A stretch of 64,000 nt of DNA from Haladaptatus cibarius D43 (GTDB lineage: Archaea > Halobacteriota > Halobacteria > Halobacteriales > Haladaptataceae). A program made the translations under genes and the position numbers. The notes beneath the pieces are model-generated. The model was not told the DNA's origin. It did no database searches and saw nothing but the letters and a program-made list of their open reading frames with translations. The first letter of the stretch is position 1; each line of letters begins with the position of its first letter. Location of the stretch: the NCBI RefSeq assembly GCF_000710615.1, contig NZ_JDTH01000002.1, forward strand, positions 1 to 64,000, in the 5' to 3' direction. Below are positions 33,654 to 41,308 of the stretch, piece by piece.

Positions 33654-35732
33654 GGCGGGCAGGAACTCCTGAATCAGGTCGGGACTCGCCACCTTGCGAA
33701 CGAAGGAGGTGTCTTTGAATCGCTCACGGAACTCGCGGTACAGTCGCTTCGCGGCGTCGTTCTGGGCGTACTGGCCCGGTTCGACTTCGATGTGGGTTTC
33801 GGCCTGCGATTCAATTGCCGACGGCGGGCCGCCGATGACGCGAGTGTTCGGTTCGGCGGTGATACCGACCGCGATGCCGACCGGCGTATCGTTGAAGTAG
33901 GTTCGGTCGCCGCGGATGGCGAACGCGCCCTTTTCCAGATATTCGCCGCTTTCGGGCGTCTTCGACACCTGTTCTGGCGACACCATGTAGGCGTCGCCCG
34001 AAAAGCGTCCGTCCTTCCAGACCGACGAGTAGGATACCGCGAACTGGACGGCCTCCTCTTTGCTTTGGTCTGGCACGTCAATGTCTTTCGACGGTTCGCT
34101 CGGGTCGGACGTTTTCAAGATGGTAATCGGGCCGCCGTGGGCCTGCGAGTGGAAGAACAGGTCGGTTTTGTCCATGTATTTTTTGACCAGTTCTTCGTTC
34201 TGGTCGGCGTTGCGCCCGCCGATGACGAGGAACCCGTCGGAGGTTCGGAACCAGCGGAATCGCTCGTACCACTGCTCTTGGTTCCGAATCGGAATCGACG
34301 CCCGCGACAGCCAGTCGATGTCCTTCGGTTCGTCGTCGTCCCGCGCTTCCGCCGGTTCGGCGTCCCACTCCTCCTTTCGTTTTTTCACGGCTTCGAGTTC
34401 CTCGCGGGTGTCCTCGATTGCGGCTTGTGCACCTTCCTTTTTTTCCTCGATTCGCTTCGCTTCCTGATACAATCTGTCCGCGTTCTTCTCGACCCCGTCG
34501 CCCGGAAGCAGGGTGATTTCGGTGTCGTCGATTTCGACGGTGACGGTTCCCTCGCTCTCGTCGATTCTCTGCACGGCCGCCGCCGCTTCGATTCCGCGCT
34601 CCGCGCCCTCCTCGAATCTGGCTTCGATGTCCGCCCACGGCGTGTCCTCGGCGCGGGCGTTTTGCACCGTCGAGAGGATTTCATCGACAAAGCCGTAGTT
34701 GCCGTACAGCAGTTCGGCCTTCTCGCGTTCGACGTCCGCCTGCTGTTCGAAGCCCTCGATTGCGCCCTGCTGTTGGTCGATGATGCGCTGTTGTTTCTCG
34801 ATTTGACTCTGGAAATCCGGTTTCTGCGGTTCGTGGGCGTTCGCTCCGCCGCCGTCGCCGTCGTCGCTCAAATCGAGGTTCGTGAAATAGTCGTCCAGCG
34901 CGGCGTTGAACGAGTCGAACGCTTCCACGTCCCGCTCTTCGTACTCTTCGAGCGGGAACGGCGTCACGTCAACGCGAGTGTCGTCTTCGTAGTAAACGCG
35001 CGGGTCGAAATCCCCTGTCTCCAGCGGTTCTTTCAGTCGCTCGATGGCGGCGTACAGTCGCTCGTACTCCTCCTCGCCCGCGTCCGCGATGTCCATCGCT
35101 TTTTCGACGTTCGCGCGGGTACAAACCTCCTCCGCGTACAGGCCGCCGAAGTTGAGTTGGGTCGCCAGCGTCCGAACCACGTCGGTGTCCGAATCGTTCA
35201 TCCGGTATTCGAACTCTTCGTAGTCGATTTCGAGCGGGTTCACCCGCGAGTCGGGGAACTCGTAGCGCGAACCGGGGGCGACGGTTCGGGATTTGAGTCG
35301 AACCGTGTCGAGGCTGTCTACGACTTCGTAGTTCTCGCCTAGCACAGCGATGTTGCCCTGTCCGAATAGCTCCGCGACGATGGTCGTATCGCCGTCCTCA
35401 CGCCGGAACTCGAACTGGAGGATGCGGTCGAACTCGAACTGTTCGACGCCCGCGAAATCGGCTCCTGAGAGGCGATTTCGCAACATCTTGGCGAAGTTCG
35501 GCGGTCTACCCGGCGCGGCGGGAACGTGTTCCGGCGCGGCGGTGTGGGCGCGTTTGATTTCGCCCACTTCGATGAGTAGTTCGAGGCGTCCCCGGTCGAA
35601 ATCCCGCATTTTGAGGCGCAGGAGGTCGTCACCGTAGAGGTACGCTTTATCGACCTTCGCGCCCTCGTAGCTTGCCAGTTCGCGGACGACGGCGGCGAGG
35701 TCGATGCTCGAAAGCTCTCGCTTTCTGTCCAT
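33630..35732 (-). CDS. rqcH: RqcH / NEMF homologue (NFACT protein)
   Basis: This 700-residue protein begins MDRKRELSSIDLAAVVREL. Its NFACT-N domain includes the Asp-Arg pair at about 102-103 (EFDRIL), equivalent to the residues needed for tRNA-dependent tailing in bacterial RqcH. A long coiled coil (about 290-450) follows, with many Glu, Gln and Arg. The NFACT-R domain (about 480-590) has WFRTSDGFLVIGGRNADQNEELVKKYM and FFHSQAHGGPITILK. The protein binds 50S-peptidyl-tRNA complexes and may add C-terminal alanine tails to stalled chains. Start 35732 is well placed; longer frames are not related. Confidence 0.95.
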   Translation of the reverse strand: MDRKRELSSIDLAAVVRELASYEGAKVDKAYLYGDDLLRLKMRDFDRGRLELLIEVGEIKRAHTAAPEHVPAAPGRPPNFAKMLRNRLSGADFAGVEQFEFDRILQFEFRREDGDTTIVAELFGQGNIAVLGENYEVVDSLDTVRLKSRTVAPGSRYEFPDSRVNPLEIDYEEFEYRMNDSDTDVVRTLATQLNFGGLYAEEVCTRANVEKAMDIADAGEEEYERLYAAIERLKEPLETGDFDPRVYYEDDTRVDVTPFPLEEYEERDVEAFDSFNAALDDYFTNLDLSDDGDGGGANAHEPQKPDFQSQIEKQQRIIDQQQGAIEGFEQQADVEREKAELLYGNYGFVDEILSTVQNARAEDTPWADIEARFEEGAERGIEAAAAVQRIDESEGTVTVEIDDTEITLLPGDGVEKNADRLYQEAKRIEEKKEGAQAAIEDTREELEAVKKRKEEWDAEPAEARDDDEPKDIDWLSRASIPIRNQEQWYERFRWFRTSDGFLVIGGRNADQNEELVKKYMDKTDLFFHSQAHGGPITILKTSDPSEPSKDIDVPDQSKEEAVQFAVSYSSVWKDGRFSGDAYMVSPEQVSKTPESGEYLEKGAFAIRGDRTYFNDTPVGIAVGITAEPNTRVIGGPPSAIESQAETHIEVEPGQYAQNDAAKRLYREFRERFKDTSFVRKVASPDLIQEFLPAGGSRMVD

Positions 35733-35788
35733 ATCCGGATTTTCTCGGGCGGGAGGAAAGGCGTGTCGTTCGGCAGGCGGGTCTAGTT

Positions 35789-35822
35789 GGTCGGCAGGCG
35801 CAATACATCGCGCCTGCCGACC
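35789..35822. terminator. 13-bp hairpin between SHOCT gene and rqcH
   Basis: GGTCGGCAGGCGC (35789-35801) pairs perfectly with GCGCCTGCCGACC (35810-35822), 8-nt loop. It lies just downstream of the SHOCT gene stop on the minus strand and before rqcH, consistent with a termination or boundary role. Confidence 0.5.
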
Positions 35823-35832
35823 TGCGCGTAAC

Positions 35833-36417
35833 TCACTCCCCTTCCGAAATCGCTTCCGACCGACTGAAACTATCTTCAGCGTTCTCCACTGTGTCCGTCG
35901 CTCGCAGTTGGTCGTACTTTCGCTTGAACTGCTCATCCGTCAGTCCGCACATTGCGTAGCGATAGCGGAGTGCGGCGATAGCCGCATCTCCGCCGTCGTC
36001 GCTGGCGAGGAGCGCTTCGAGACGGTGTTCGAACTGCTCCTCACTCACCTCGCCGTGAGCGTATCGCTGGCGGAGTTCGGCAAGCGCGTCGTCGGTGGTG
36101 TGGTCGCGGTCGTGAGATTCACTGTTGGCGGTATCCGTCGAGTTATCGATATTCTCGCCCGATTCACTCCCGTCGTCCTGCGAGGGAGATTCGACAGTTG
36201 AAGACGTGTCCTCGGTTTCGTCTTCCGCTGCGTTCTCCGGTTTCAAAAGTAGGTGTCCACCGAGCGAAATAGCGACGAGAAACCACAACAACAGCGCACC
36301 CGAGGTGCTTCCCCCGGCGTAGACCATGACACCACAGAGGCTTAGCACAATCGCCACGAACGCGATGACGACCTTTTTCGTGGAGAGTTCGATTGTTTTC
36401 TCGCTCGGGCGACCCAT
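35833..36417 (-). CDS. Membrane protein with two SHOCT domains
   Basis: This 194-residue protein has two N-terminal helices (VVIAFVAIVLSLCGVMVY and SGALLLWFLVAISLGGHLLL) and an acidic linker. It then has two SHOCT repeats: LAELRQRYAHGEVSEEQFEHRLEAL (about 110-135) and IAALRYRYAMCGLTDEQFKRKYDQL (about 147-172). SHOCT (short C-terminal) domains are thought to mediate oligomerisation. The duplication is clear. No enzymatic function is proposed. Confidence 0.82.
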   Translation of the reverse strand: MGRPSEKTIELSTKKVVIAFVAIVLSLCGVMVYAGGSTSGALLLWFLVAISLGGHLLLKPENAAEDETEDTSSTVESPSQDDGSESGENIDNSTDTANSESHDRDHTTDDALAELRQRYAHGEVSEEQFEHRLEALLASDDGGDAAIAALRYRYAMCGLTDEQFKRKYDQLRATDTVENAEDSFSRSEAISEGE

Positions 36418-36477
36418 AATCGAGCGATAGAGATACTGTGTGAAAAACGAATCGACAGGAAACGAGAACGTTTTGGA

Positions 36478-36885
36478 TTACTCCTCGTCGAAATCCATCG
36501 CCGCGCTGTTGATGCAGTAGCGCTGTCCGGTCGGTTCCGGGCCGTCCTCGAAGACGTGGCCGAGGTGGCCGCCGCAGTTCGCACAGACGACTTCGGTTCG
36601 AACCATGCCGTTGCTCCTGTCCTCTCGCGTTTCGACGTTCCCCTCGGGCACGTCGTAGAAACTCGGCCACCCGCAGTGCGAATCGTACTTCGTGTCCGAG
36701 TCGAACAGTTCCGCGCCACAACCGGCGCAGACGTAGGTTCCGTCGTCCTTTCTATCGAGGTGTTCGCCGGTTCCCGGGCGTTCGGTACCCTGCTCGCGCA
36801 GGACGTGGTACTCCTCGTCGGAGAGTCGCTCGCGCCATTCGTCTTCGTTCTCGGGCAGGTCGGATTGCTGTTCGCTCATGTCCAT
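36478..36885 (-). CDS. msrB: Peptide-methionine (R)-S-oxide reductase
   Basis: This protein of about 135 residues ([17 protein letters not shown]) matches MsrB. It has zinc-binding CxxC pairs in [11 protein letters not shown] and [14 protein letters not shown], the CGWPSFYD motif, and the catalytic Cys in [13 protein letters not shown]. It reduces R-methionine sulfoxide in proteins. The start is 36885 or 36879 (MSEQQ); a longer frame upstream is unrelated. It is divergent from the zinc-finger microprotein at 36967. Confidence 0.95.
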   Translation of the reverse strand: MDMSEQQSDLPENEDEWRERLSDEEYHVLREQGTERPGTGEHLDRKDDGTYVCAGCGAELFDSDTKYDSHCGWPSFYDVPEGNVETREDRSNGMVRTEVVCANCGGHLGHVFEDGPEPTGQRYCINSAAMDFDEE

Positions 36886-36966
36886 TCCTAGTGCGCCACG
36901 AAGGATAAACTCCCTGCAAGGTGGGCCAGCAAATTCATAGCGCGGGCGACGAAACGTGCGAACGAG

Positions 36967-37119
36967 ATGAGTTTGACGACCCAGTCGAGCGTCATCGGAC
37001 GCCTTGAAGGAGAGGATTGCCAGTGGTGCCACGACGGCCGATTGGAGCAAGGCACCTACAAAGGAAACGACGCGGTCGTCTGTGACGCTTGCGAGACGCC
37101 CGCCGCACAGCTCTGGTAA
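36967..37119 (+). CDS. HVO_A0556-type zinc-finger microprotein
   Basis: This 50-residue protein, [21 protein letters not shown] and so on, has two CxxC knuckles (CQWC and CDAC) with [17 protein letters not shown] between and a PAAQLW end. It belongs to the small CxxC zinc-finger proteins known in haloarchaea and looks like the HVO_A0556 family. Partners are unknown; regulation by nucleic-acid or protein binding is likely for this class. A TATA-like TTCATAG is about 31 nt upstream. It is short enough to be missed by default gene calling. Confidence 0.85.
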   Translation: MSLTTQSSVIGRLEGEDCQWCHDGRLEQGTYKGNDAVVCDACETPAAQLW

Positions 37120-37230
37120 GGAGGCTGGCCGAACCGCCGTCTCCCGACTGAGCTGCTATCCGACCGCCTTTCCCCGACCGAATCACCACTCAACTACCAT
37201 CCAACCCCCCTCCGACTTTTCGACGGAATG

Positions 37231-37236
37231 TATATG
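37231..37236 (+). promoter_or_regulatory. TATA box before the GTG-start membrane protein
   Basis: TATATG is centred 27 nt upstream of the GTG at 37261, supporting that start for a leaderless transcript. Confidence 0.5.
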
Positions 37237-37260
37237 ATGTTGACACACAGTGAGTAGAAC

Positions 37261-38136
37261 GTGTCTTCCCGCGACGCGTCCTCCGACGAGACGATTCGAT
37301 GGTCGCTCGACCCGACGGACAGTCGTCTCGCACTCATCTGCCTGCACGGAGCCTACGGAATCATCGGCGGCGTGACGCTCATTGTACTGTCCGGAATCGC
37401 ATTCGTCGGCGTGACGACGGTGCTCTCGGGCCAGTTCGAGATTCTCGCGCTCGCCCTCCTTCTCGGATTGGTCGGCGGGCCGTTCTCCCTGCTCTATCTG
37501 CTACCACTGTTTACCGAGTCGAACCAGCCGGTATTTCTGGGATTTGCCGAGCATCTTCGACCGCTCCCGCTGGTCGCCGCGTCTGTCGTCAGTGCAGTGG
37601 CGACCATCGCCGTGGCGATGGTCGCCCCGTGGTTGTGGTTGCTGTTTCCGGTTCTCTACGGAGCGATGTTCGTCGTCGTCAGGACGTTCGAAGCCTCCGG
37701 CGAGTTAGACTTGACTCGGCGCGTTCTCAAACTAGACGGCTCCAATTTTCGCCCCGCCCGCGAACTCACGTTCGACGACTACGACGGATTCCGCCGATTC
37801 GAACTCGCCGGAATGACCGTTTTTCGGCTCTCCTCCGAGGCACAACGCCTGAGCAACAAACAGTGGCTTACGGTTCCCGCGTCGGTCGCACCGGACGTGG
37901 AGCAGGGTATCGAGGACGGAATCGCTCACGAACCGACGAGCCAACCGACCGAAGTGAATCGAACTGTGCAAGCAACGCTCGTGGCGTTTGGCCTGCTGTT
38001 CCTCGGAACTGCTGTCGGTATCGTCGTCGTGGGTCGCGCCGCGGTCGAGGACGATGTCGCCATCGTTCTGCTTGCCCCGATGGTCGGTGTGTTCGGGTTT
38101 CTGTTTCTCTACCTCGCTTACGACTACCGAACCTGA
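37261..38136 (+). CDS. Polytopic membrane protein of unknown function
   Basis: This 291-residue protein uses a GTG start supported by the TATA box. About six transmembrane helices are present in the first 140 and last 70 residues (for example ICLHGAYGIIGGVTLIVLSGIAFV and VAFGLLFLGTAVGIVVVG). The intervening soluble part has LTRRVLKLDGSNFRPARELTFDDYDGFRRFEL, as in some bacterial membrane-embedded proteins with PH-like or beta-rich middles. No motif identifies it. It is convergent with the dehydrogenase gene. Confidence 0.65.
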   Translation: MSSRDASSDETIRWSLDPTDSRLALICLHGAYGIIGGVTLIVLSGIAFVGVTTVLSGQFEILALALLLGLVGGPFSLLYLLPLFTESNQPVFLGFAEHLRPLPLVAASVVSAVATIAVAMVAPWLWLLFPVLYGAMFVVVRTFEASGELDLTRRVLKLDGSNFRPARELTFDDYDGFRRFELAGMTVFRLSSEAQRLSNKQWLTVPASVAPDVEQGIEDGIAHEPTSQPTEVNRTVQATLVAFGLLFLGTAVGIVVVGRAAVEDDVAIVLLAPMVGVFGFLFLYLAYDYRT

Positions 38137-38141
38137 GGCGA

Positions 38142-38161
38142 ATTCCGCGGCACCGCGGAAT
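38142..38161. terminator. Bidirectional hairpin between convergent genes
   Basis: ATTCCGCGG (38142-38150), CA loop, CCGCGGAAT (38153-38161) is a perfect 9-bp stem between the stops at 38136 (plus) and 38171 (minus), a place expected of a shared terminator. Confidence 0.6.
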
Positions 38162-38170
38162 CCGAAACCA

Positions 38171-39142
38171 CTATCGAACCTGATTTCGCAGTTCCTGGTA
38201 TTCTCCGGTTTCGCTCACGCGCCGAACGTTTTCGGCGAGAATGTCCGCGAGTCGGGCGAAATATTTCGGCGTGTGACCCGCCATGTGGGGCGTGATGAGT
38301 ACGTTCTCGAAGTTCCACAGCGGATGGTCTTCCGGCAGTGGTTCGGGGTCGGTCACGTCCAACGCGGCCCCGCGAATCTGATTCCCACGAATCGCCGAGA
38401 GAAGTGCATCGGTTTCGACAACCCTCCCACGGGCGACGTTCACCAGCACGGCACTCGGCGGGAGCGTGTCGAACTCCGCGGTGCCGAGCAATCCTTCAGT
38501 CTCGTCGGTCAGCGGGCAGGCCAGCACGAGGTAGTCGGTTCTGGTTAACGCGTCGTGCAACTCGTCGAATCCCAGCACTTCGTCGGTTTGGCCGCCCTTT
38601 TCGGGCGAGTAGCGCACGCCGATGGTTTCGACGCCGAAACCGTCCAATCGTTCGACTACTGCCTCCCCGATTGCGCCCAGTCCGACGACGGTCACGGTGC
38701 TTCCCTGCAATTCGTCGGCCTGAAAGTGGCGCCACTCCCGGCGCGACTGTTGTCGGCCCGCACGGAGGAAATCGCGGCTGAACGTCAGAATTGCACCGAG
38801 GACGTGTTCGCCGATGTTGGGGCCGTGAACCCCCGAGGCGTTCGTCACCGCCACGTTCTGCGATTCGAGTGCGGAAAGCGGGAGGTGACCCGTCCCGGCG
38901 TAGGCGCAGGCGAACAGACGCAGGTTCTTCGCGTGGCTAAGCAGTTCTTCGTCAATGCTCATGCCCGCCACGATGTCGGCGTCGGCGATAAACTCGCGTT
39001 CTTCCTCGGGCGTTCTCGCGTGGAGAATTTCGTGGTTCGGCAACCGTTCTCTGAGTTCGGCGACGTAGTCGAAAACGGGCATTCCGTGGGTTCCGCGCCG
39101 GAGGACGAGAACCGTGGGCGAGTCGCTTTCTTCGTCGGTCAT
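38171..39142 (-). CDS. D-2-hydroxyacid dehydrogenase
   Basis: This 323-residue NAD(P)-dependent enzyme has the cofactor motif VVGLGAIGEAVVERL (about 156-170), the catalytic Arg in VNVARGRVVET, Glu in TDPEPLPEDHPLW and His in ITPHMAGHTP. Substrate could be glycerate, lactate, phosphoglycerate or a related 2-oxo acid; the active site does not decide it. The N-terminus begins MTDEESDSPTVLVLRRG. It may be functionally related to other 2-oxo-acid genes but no operon is evident. Confidence 0.93.
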   Translation of the reverse strand: MTDEESDSPTVLVLRRGTHGMPVFDYVAELRERLPNHEILHARTPEEEREFIADADIVAGMSIDEELLSHAKNLRLFACAYAGTGHLPLSALESQNVAVTNASGVHGPNIGEHVLGAILTFSRDFLRAGRQQSRREWRHFQADELQGSTVTVVGLGAIGEAVVERLDGFGVETIGVRYSPEKGGQTDEVLGFDELHDALTRTDYLVLACPLTDETEGLLGTAEFDTLPPSAVLVNVARGRVVETDALLSAIRGNQIRGAALDVTDPEPLPEDHPLWNFENVLITPHMAGHTPKYFARLADILAENVRRVSETGEYQELRNQVR

Positions 39143-39209
39143 GGCCTCCGGTTTCTCCCGGAGGGAAATAGAACTGGGTGTCGCGGTAACTGTGCGTTCG
39201 AGGGATAGT

Positions 39210-39653
39210 TTATTTGGGGTGTAGTTCCCTTCGAACCCTGTCTTTCAGATAGTCGATGAGGGCCAGCGAGGTCGGAACCGAGACGCAAAAGCCACCCAAC
39301 AGCGCCCAATCGCGGAGCGTCAGGTGAACGCCCAAAATCGCCATCGCGGCGACGAACGTCAGGACGGCCCCGGTGACCATCCCGACCGTGTGTACTGCGC
39401 GACGGAAGCGAAATCGTTTGGTCGGGCGCGCAACCAGATTCTCCGCCGCGACTGCCAGTCCGAACCCTTCCGCGATGCCGAGCAGGGCGTAGAGCGCGAC
39501 CGGGAGTTCCGGGAGTGGGTCTGGAAGCGCGACAATCGCCACGACCGTACAGATGCCGAGGACGCCGACCACGGGGTGTTTGGTTGTGGACAGCAGTCTG
39601 GCGGTCGGGTGGTTCGTGTCGCGGAATCCGAGGTCGGCGAGGTCGTATGTCAC
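39210..39653 (-). CDS. Four-helix membrane protein of unknown function
   Basis: This 147-residue protein, MTYDLADLGFRDTNHPTARLL, has helices VVGVLGICTVVAIVALP, VALYALLGIAEGFGLAVAA, TVGMVTGAVLTFVAAMAIL and DWALLGGFCVSVPTSLALI, and a charged C-terminus. No characterised relative was recognised. Confidence 0.6.
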   Translation of the reverse strand: MTYDLADLGFRDTNHPTARLLSTTKHPVVGVLGICTVVAIVALPDPLPELPVALYALLGIAEGFGLAVAAENLVARPTKRFRFRRAVHTVGMVTGAVLTFVAAMAILGVHLTLRDWALLGGFCVSVPTSLALIDYLKDRVRRELHPK

Positions 39654-40334
39654 ATATCAGCGTGCGATGGTGTTCGTTATCAATCTTCTACAGAACTGGG
39701 ATTTGAAGGGTGGTTTTGGAGATGGTTCTTCTCGGTATGGTAGGTGAGATTTATTTGATAAATATCGTTTGTTCGTTGTGGTGCTAGGTAGTCACGACTC
39801 CAATCATACCGCCCCGCACCGCGCTCGCGGTTGCACCGCTCGCTCGCGAGATTTCGCAGAAATCTCGTTCACCACACCCTCCCCGACCGATTCGCTCACT
39901 CGCTGGGGCTCGTTCGCTCATCCCTCGCGCGACTCTGATTCGACTTCTCGGAGGAGAACTCCTCGAAGTTTCATCAGCGCGCGCCACATTGAATAGTCGA
40001 ATCACTGGAATTTTCACATCCACTCCGGCGCGTGCGTTGGCAGACCCGAGAACGACGTGTCCTCGGGTCTGCCAGTTTCCGCGCGAGGGATGACTGAGTG
40101 AGCGCAGTGAACGAAGGAATCGGTTGGGGAGGCATGTGGGCGGTAGCGGTTATTTTGGAGTCGTGATTACCTAGTAACACCGTTCTCAAAAACTAATTTC
40201 ATGGCGACCGTCCGATTTTCGTGTCATAAAGCCGAATCAGTACAACAAAACCGAATCAAATACCCCGAACTCACCTTGGCGAACTATCCAGCGGAAGCGA
40301 CACGTTAATCTCCCCGGCGTGTCACGGTGTACCC
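39654..40334. other. Gene-free region holding element C
   Basis: These 681 bp contain element C (39784-40174) and AT-richer flanks. No open frame looks coding. The last 50 bases hold the promoter of the next gene, with CGTTAATC about 30 nt before the ATG at 40335. Confidence 0.55.
39784..40174. mobile_element. Palindromic MITE-like element C
   Basis: The 391-bp element has a 20-bp terminal inverted repeat with one mismatch: CTAGGTAGTCACGACTCCAA (39784-39803) against the complement of 40155-40174. Inside, the left arm CCTCCCCGACCGATTCGCTCACTCG / CATCCCTCGCGCGAC and the right arm GCGCGAGGGATGACTGAG / GGAATCGGTTGGGGAGG are complementary in order. A GAGATTTC-GCA-GAAATCTC hairpin and the shared core (39977-40021) are present. 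No transposase is present. It is the clearest of the three copies. Confidence 0.68.
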
Positions 40335-40898
40335 ATGCGGGTTCGAGAGTGGCAGGAAATTCTACAGGACGTTATCGACCGCGACGTTGACCCGGACGGG
40401 TGGCGGGCCGCAGGGGGGCAGAGAGCGGGCGGTGTCGGCGAGGATTTGTATCTCGGCCACCAGAAGGCCGGACTGTATCACCTGAAAACCTACGCGAAAA
40501 ATCCCTACGAGGTTCGCGGCGTGGGGGCACAAGTCGCCCGAAAGTTGGACGACGAAATCGGAAGCTATCTCCCGAAAACGGATTCTCGCGAGGGGCGGTT
40601 TGCGGTTCGAAATCCTGAGGAAAAAACGCCCGACGAAAAAGAAGCAGAGGCGCGCGCAAAGCATCTCGGCGAGGTGCTGAAGGCGCACGCCGACGCCCCG
40701 ACGTCGGGCGCAGACCTCTTCGATGACGTGATGGAAGTCGTCGAAAGTCCGGCGTTCGGCCCGATGGATTTCGACGGCTACGACCGCCCGGAATCGGTCA
40801 GCGACCTCGCAGAAACGTTCGAGGAGAGCGAGGAACTGCTGACCGAAGAACTAGACGACCTCATAGACGAGGACGAAGTGGGCAGAGGGTTCCAGTAG
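40335..40898 (+). CDS. Acidic protein of unknown function
   Basis: This 187-residue protein begins MRVREWQEILQDVIDRDVDPDGWRAAGG. The first 100 residues contain an ordered region with EDLYLGHQKAGLYHLKTYAKNPYEVRGVGAQVARKLDDEI. The rest is a highly acidic tail, DDLIDEDEVGRGFQ. It is probably a haloarchaeal conserved protein, but I do not recognise the family. A leaderless start is likely, from CGTTAATC 31 nt upstream. Confidence 0.7.
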   Translation: MRVREWQEILQDVIDRDVDPDGWRAAGGQRAGGVGEDLYLGHQKAGLYHLKTYAKNPYEVRGVGAQVARKLDDEIGSYLPKTDSREGRFAVRNPEEKTPDEKEAEARAKHLGEVLKAHADAPTSGADLFDDVMEVVESPAFGPMDFDGYDRPESVSDLAETFEESEELLTEELDDLIDEDEVGRGFQ

Positions 40899-40925
40899 CA
40901 ATCACTCAATCCCAGACTCGAATTT

Positions 40926-40979
40926 TCAGTCGGAATCGCATCTCCAATCGGAATCGTATTTCCAGTCGGAGCCTCGTCC
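40926..40979. repeat. Three 18-bp tandem repeats
   Basis: Units at 40926-40943, 40944-40961 and 40962-40979 follow TCAGTCGGAATCGCATCT with substitutions. They stand between the stop at 40898 and the promoter of the next unit. Confidence 0.6.
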
Positions 40980-41017
40980 CGTCGGGGTTTAAGAACCTTC
41001 CAACCGCGCCTGTTTTC

Positions 41018-41104
41018 ATGGGGGCAGTACACCCGGAACGCGGCGATGGCACGCAGATGAATCTCCGAACCCAACGAGCGACGCACAAATTTCGGGTGCG
41101 ATGA
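41018..41104 (+). CDS. Candidate 28-residue ORF coupled to the next gene
   Basis: An ATG at 41018 stands 28 nt downstream of a TATA-like GTTTAAG, as in leaderless genes. The frame (MGAVHPERGDGTQMNLRT and so on) ends at 41104 and overlaps the ATG at 41101 as ATGATG. The promoter plus the overlap make translational coupling credible. No family resemblance was seen, so it may be a leader peptide or a chance frame. Confidence 0.4.
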   Translation: MGAVHPERGDGTQMNLRTQRATHKFRVR

Positions 41105-41304
41105 TGGTCGCGCCGATGAGTCGTGAAGACCGGTCGTCGGCGATGAGTCGCCTGAAAATCGCAATCGTCCTGTTGGTCGGCGCGTCCGGCGGCCTCATCG
41201 CGTTTCAGAGCGGCGCGAACACGGTCGGAATGCTCGCCGCAACGGTCAGCGGTCTTCTTCTGGGCGTGCTGTTGACGTGGTATCTGACGTGGATTATGCG
41301 GTGA
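41101..41304 (+). CDS. Small membrane protein
   Basis: This 67-residue protein has two hydrophobic helices (IAIVLLVGASGGLIAFQSG and LAATVSGLLLGVLLTWYLTWIM) and a charged N-terminus. Starts at 41101, 41116 or 41143 are possible. The overlap with the small frame upstream favours 41101. Convergent with the metalloprotease gene, 4 bp away. Function is unknown. Confidence 0.55.
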   Translation: MMVAPMSREDRSSAMSRLKIAIVLLVGASGGLIAFQSGANTVGMLAATVSGLLLGVLLTWYLTWIMR

Positions 41305-41308
41305 TTTC

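Noticed and set aside
33570-40979. Short tandem repeats as CRISPR arrays
   Set aside because: The units (21 bp and 18 bp) are directly contiguous with no spacers.
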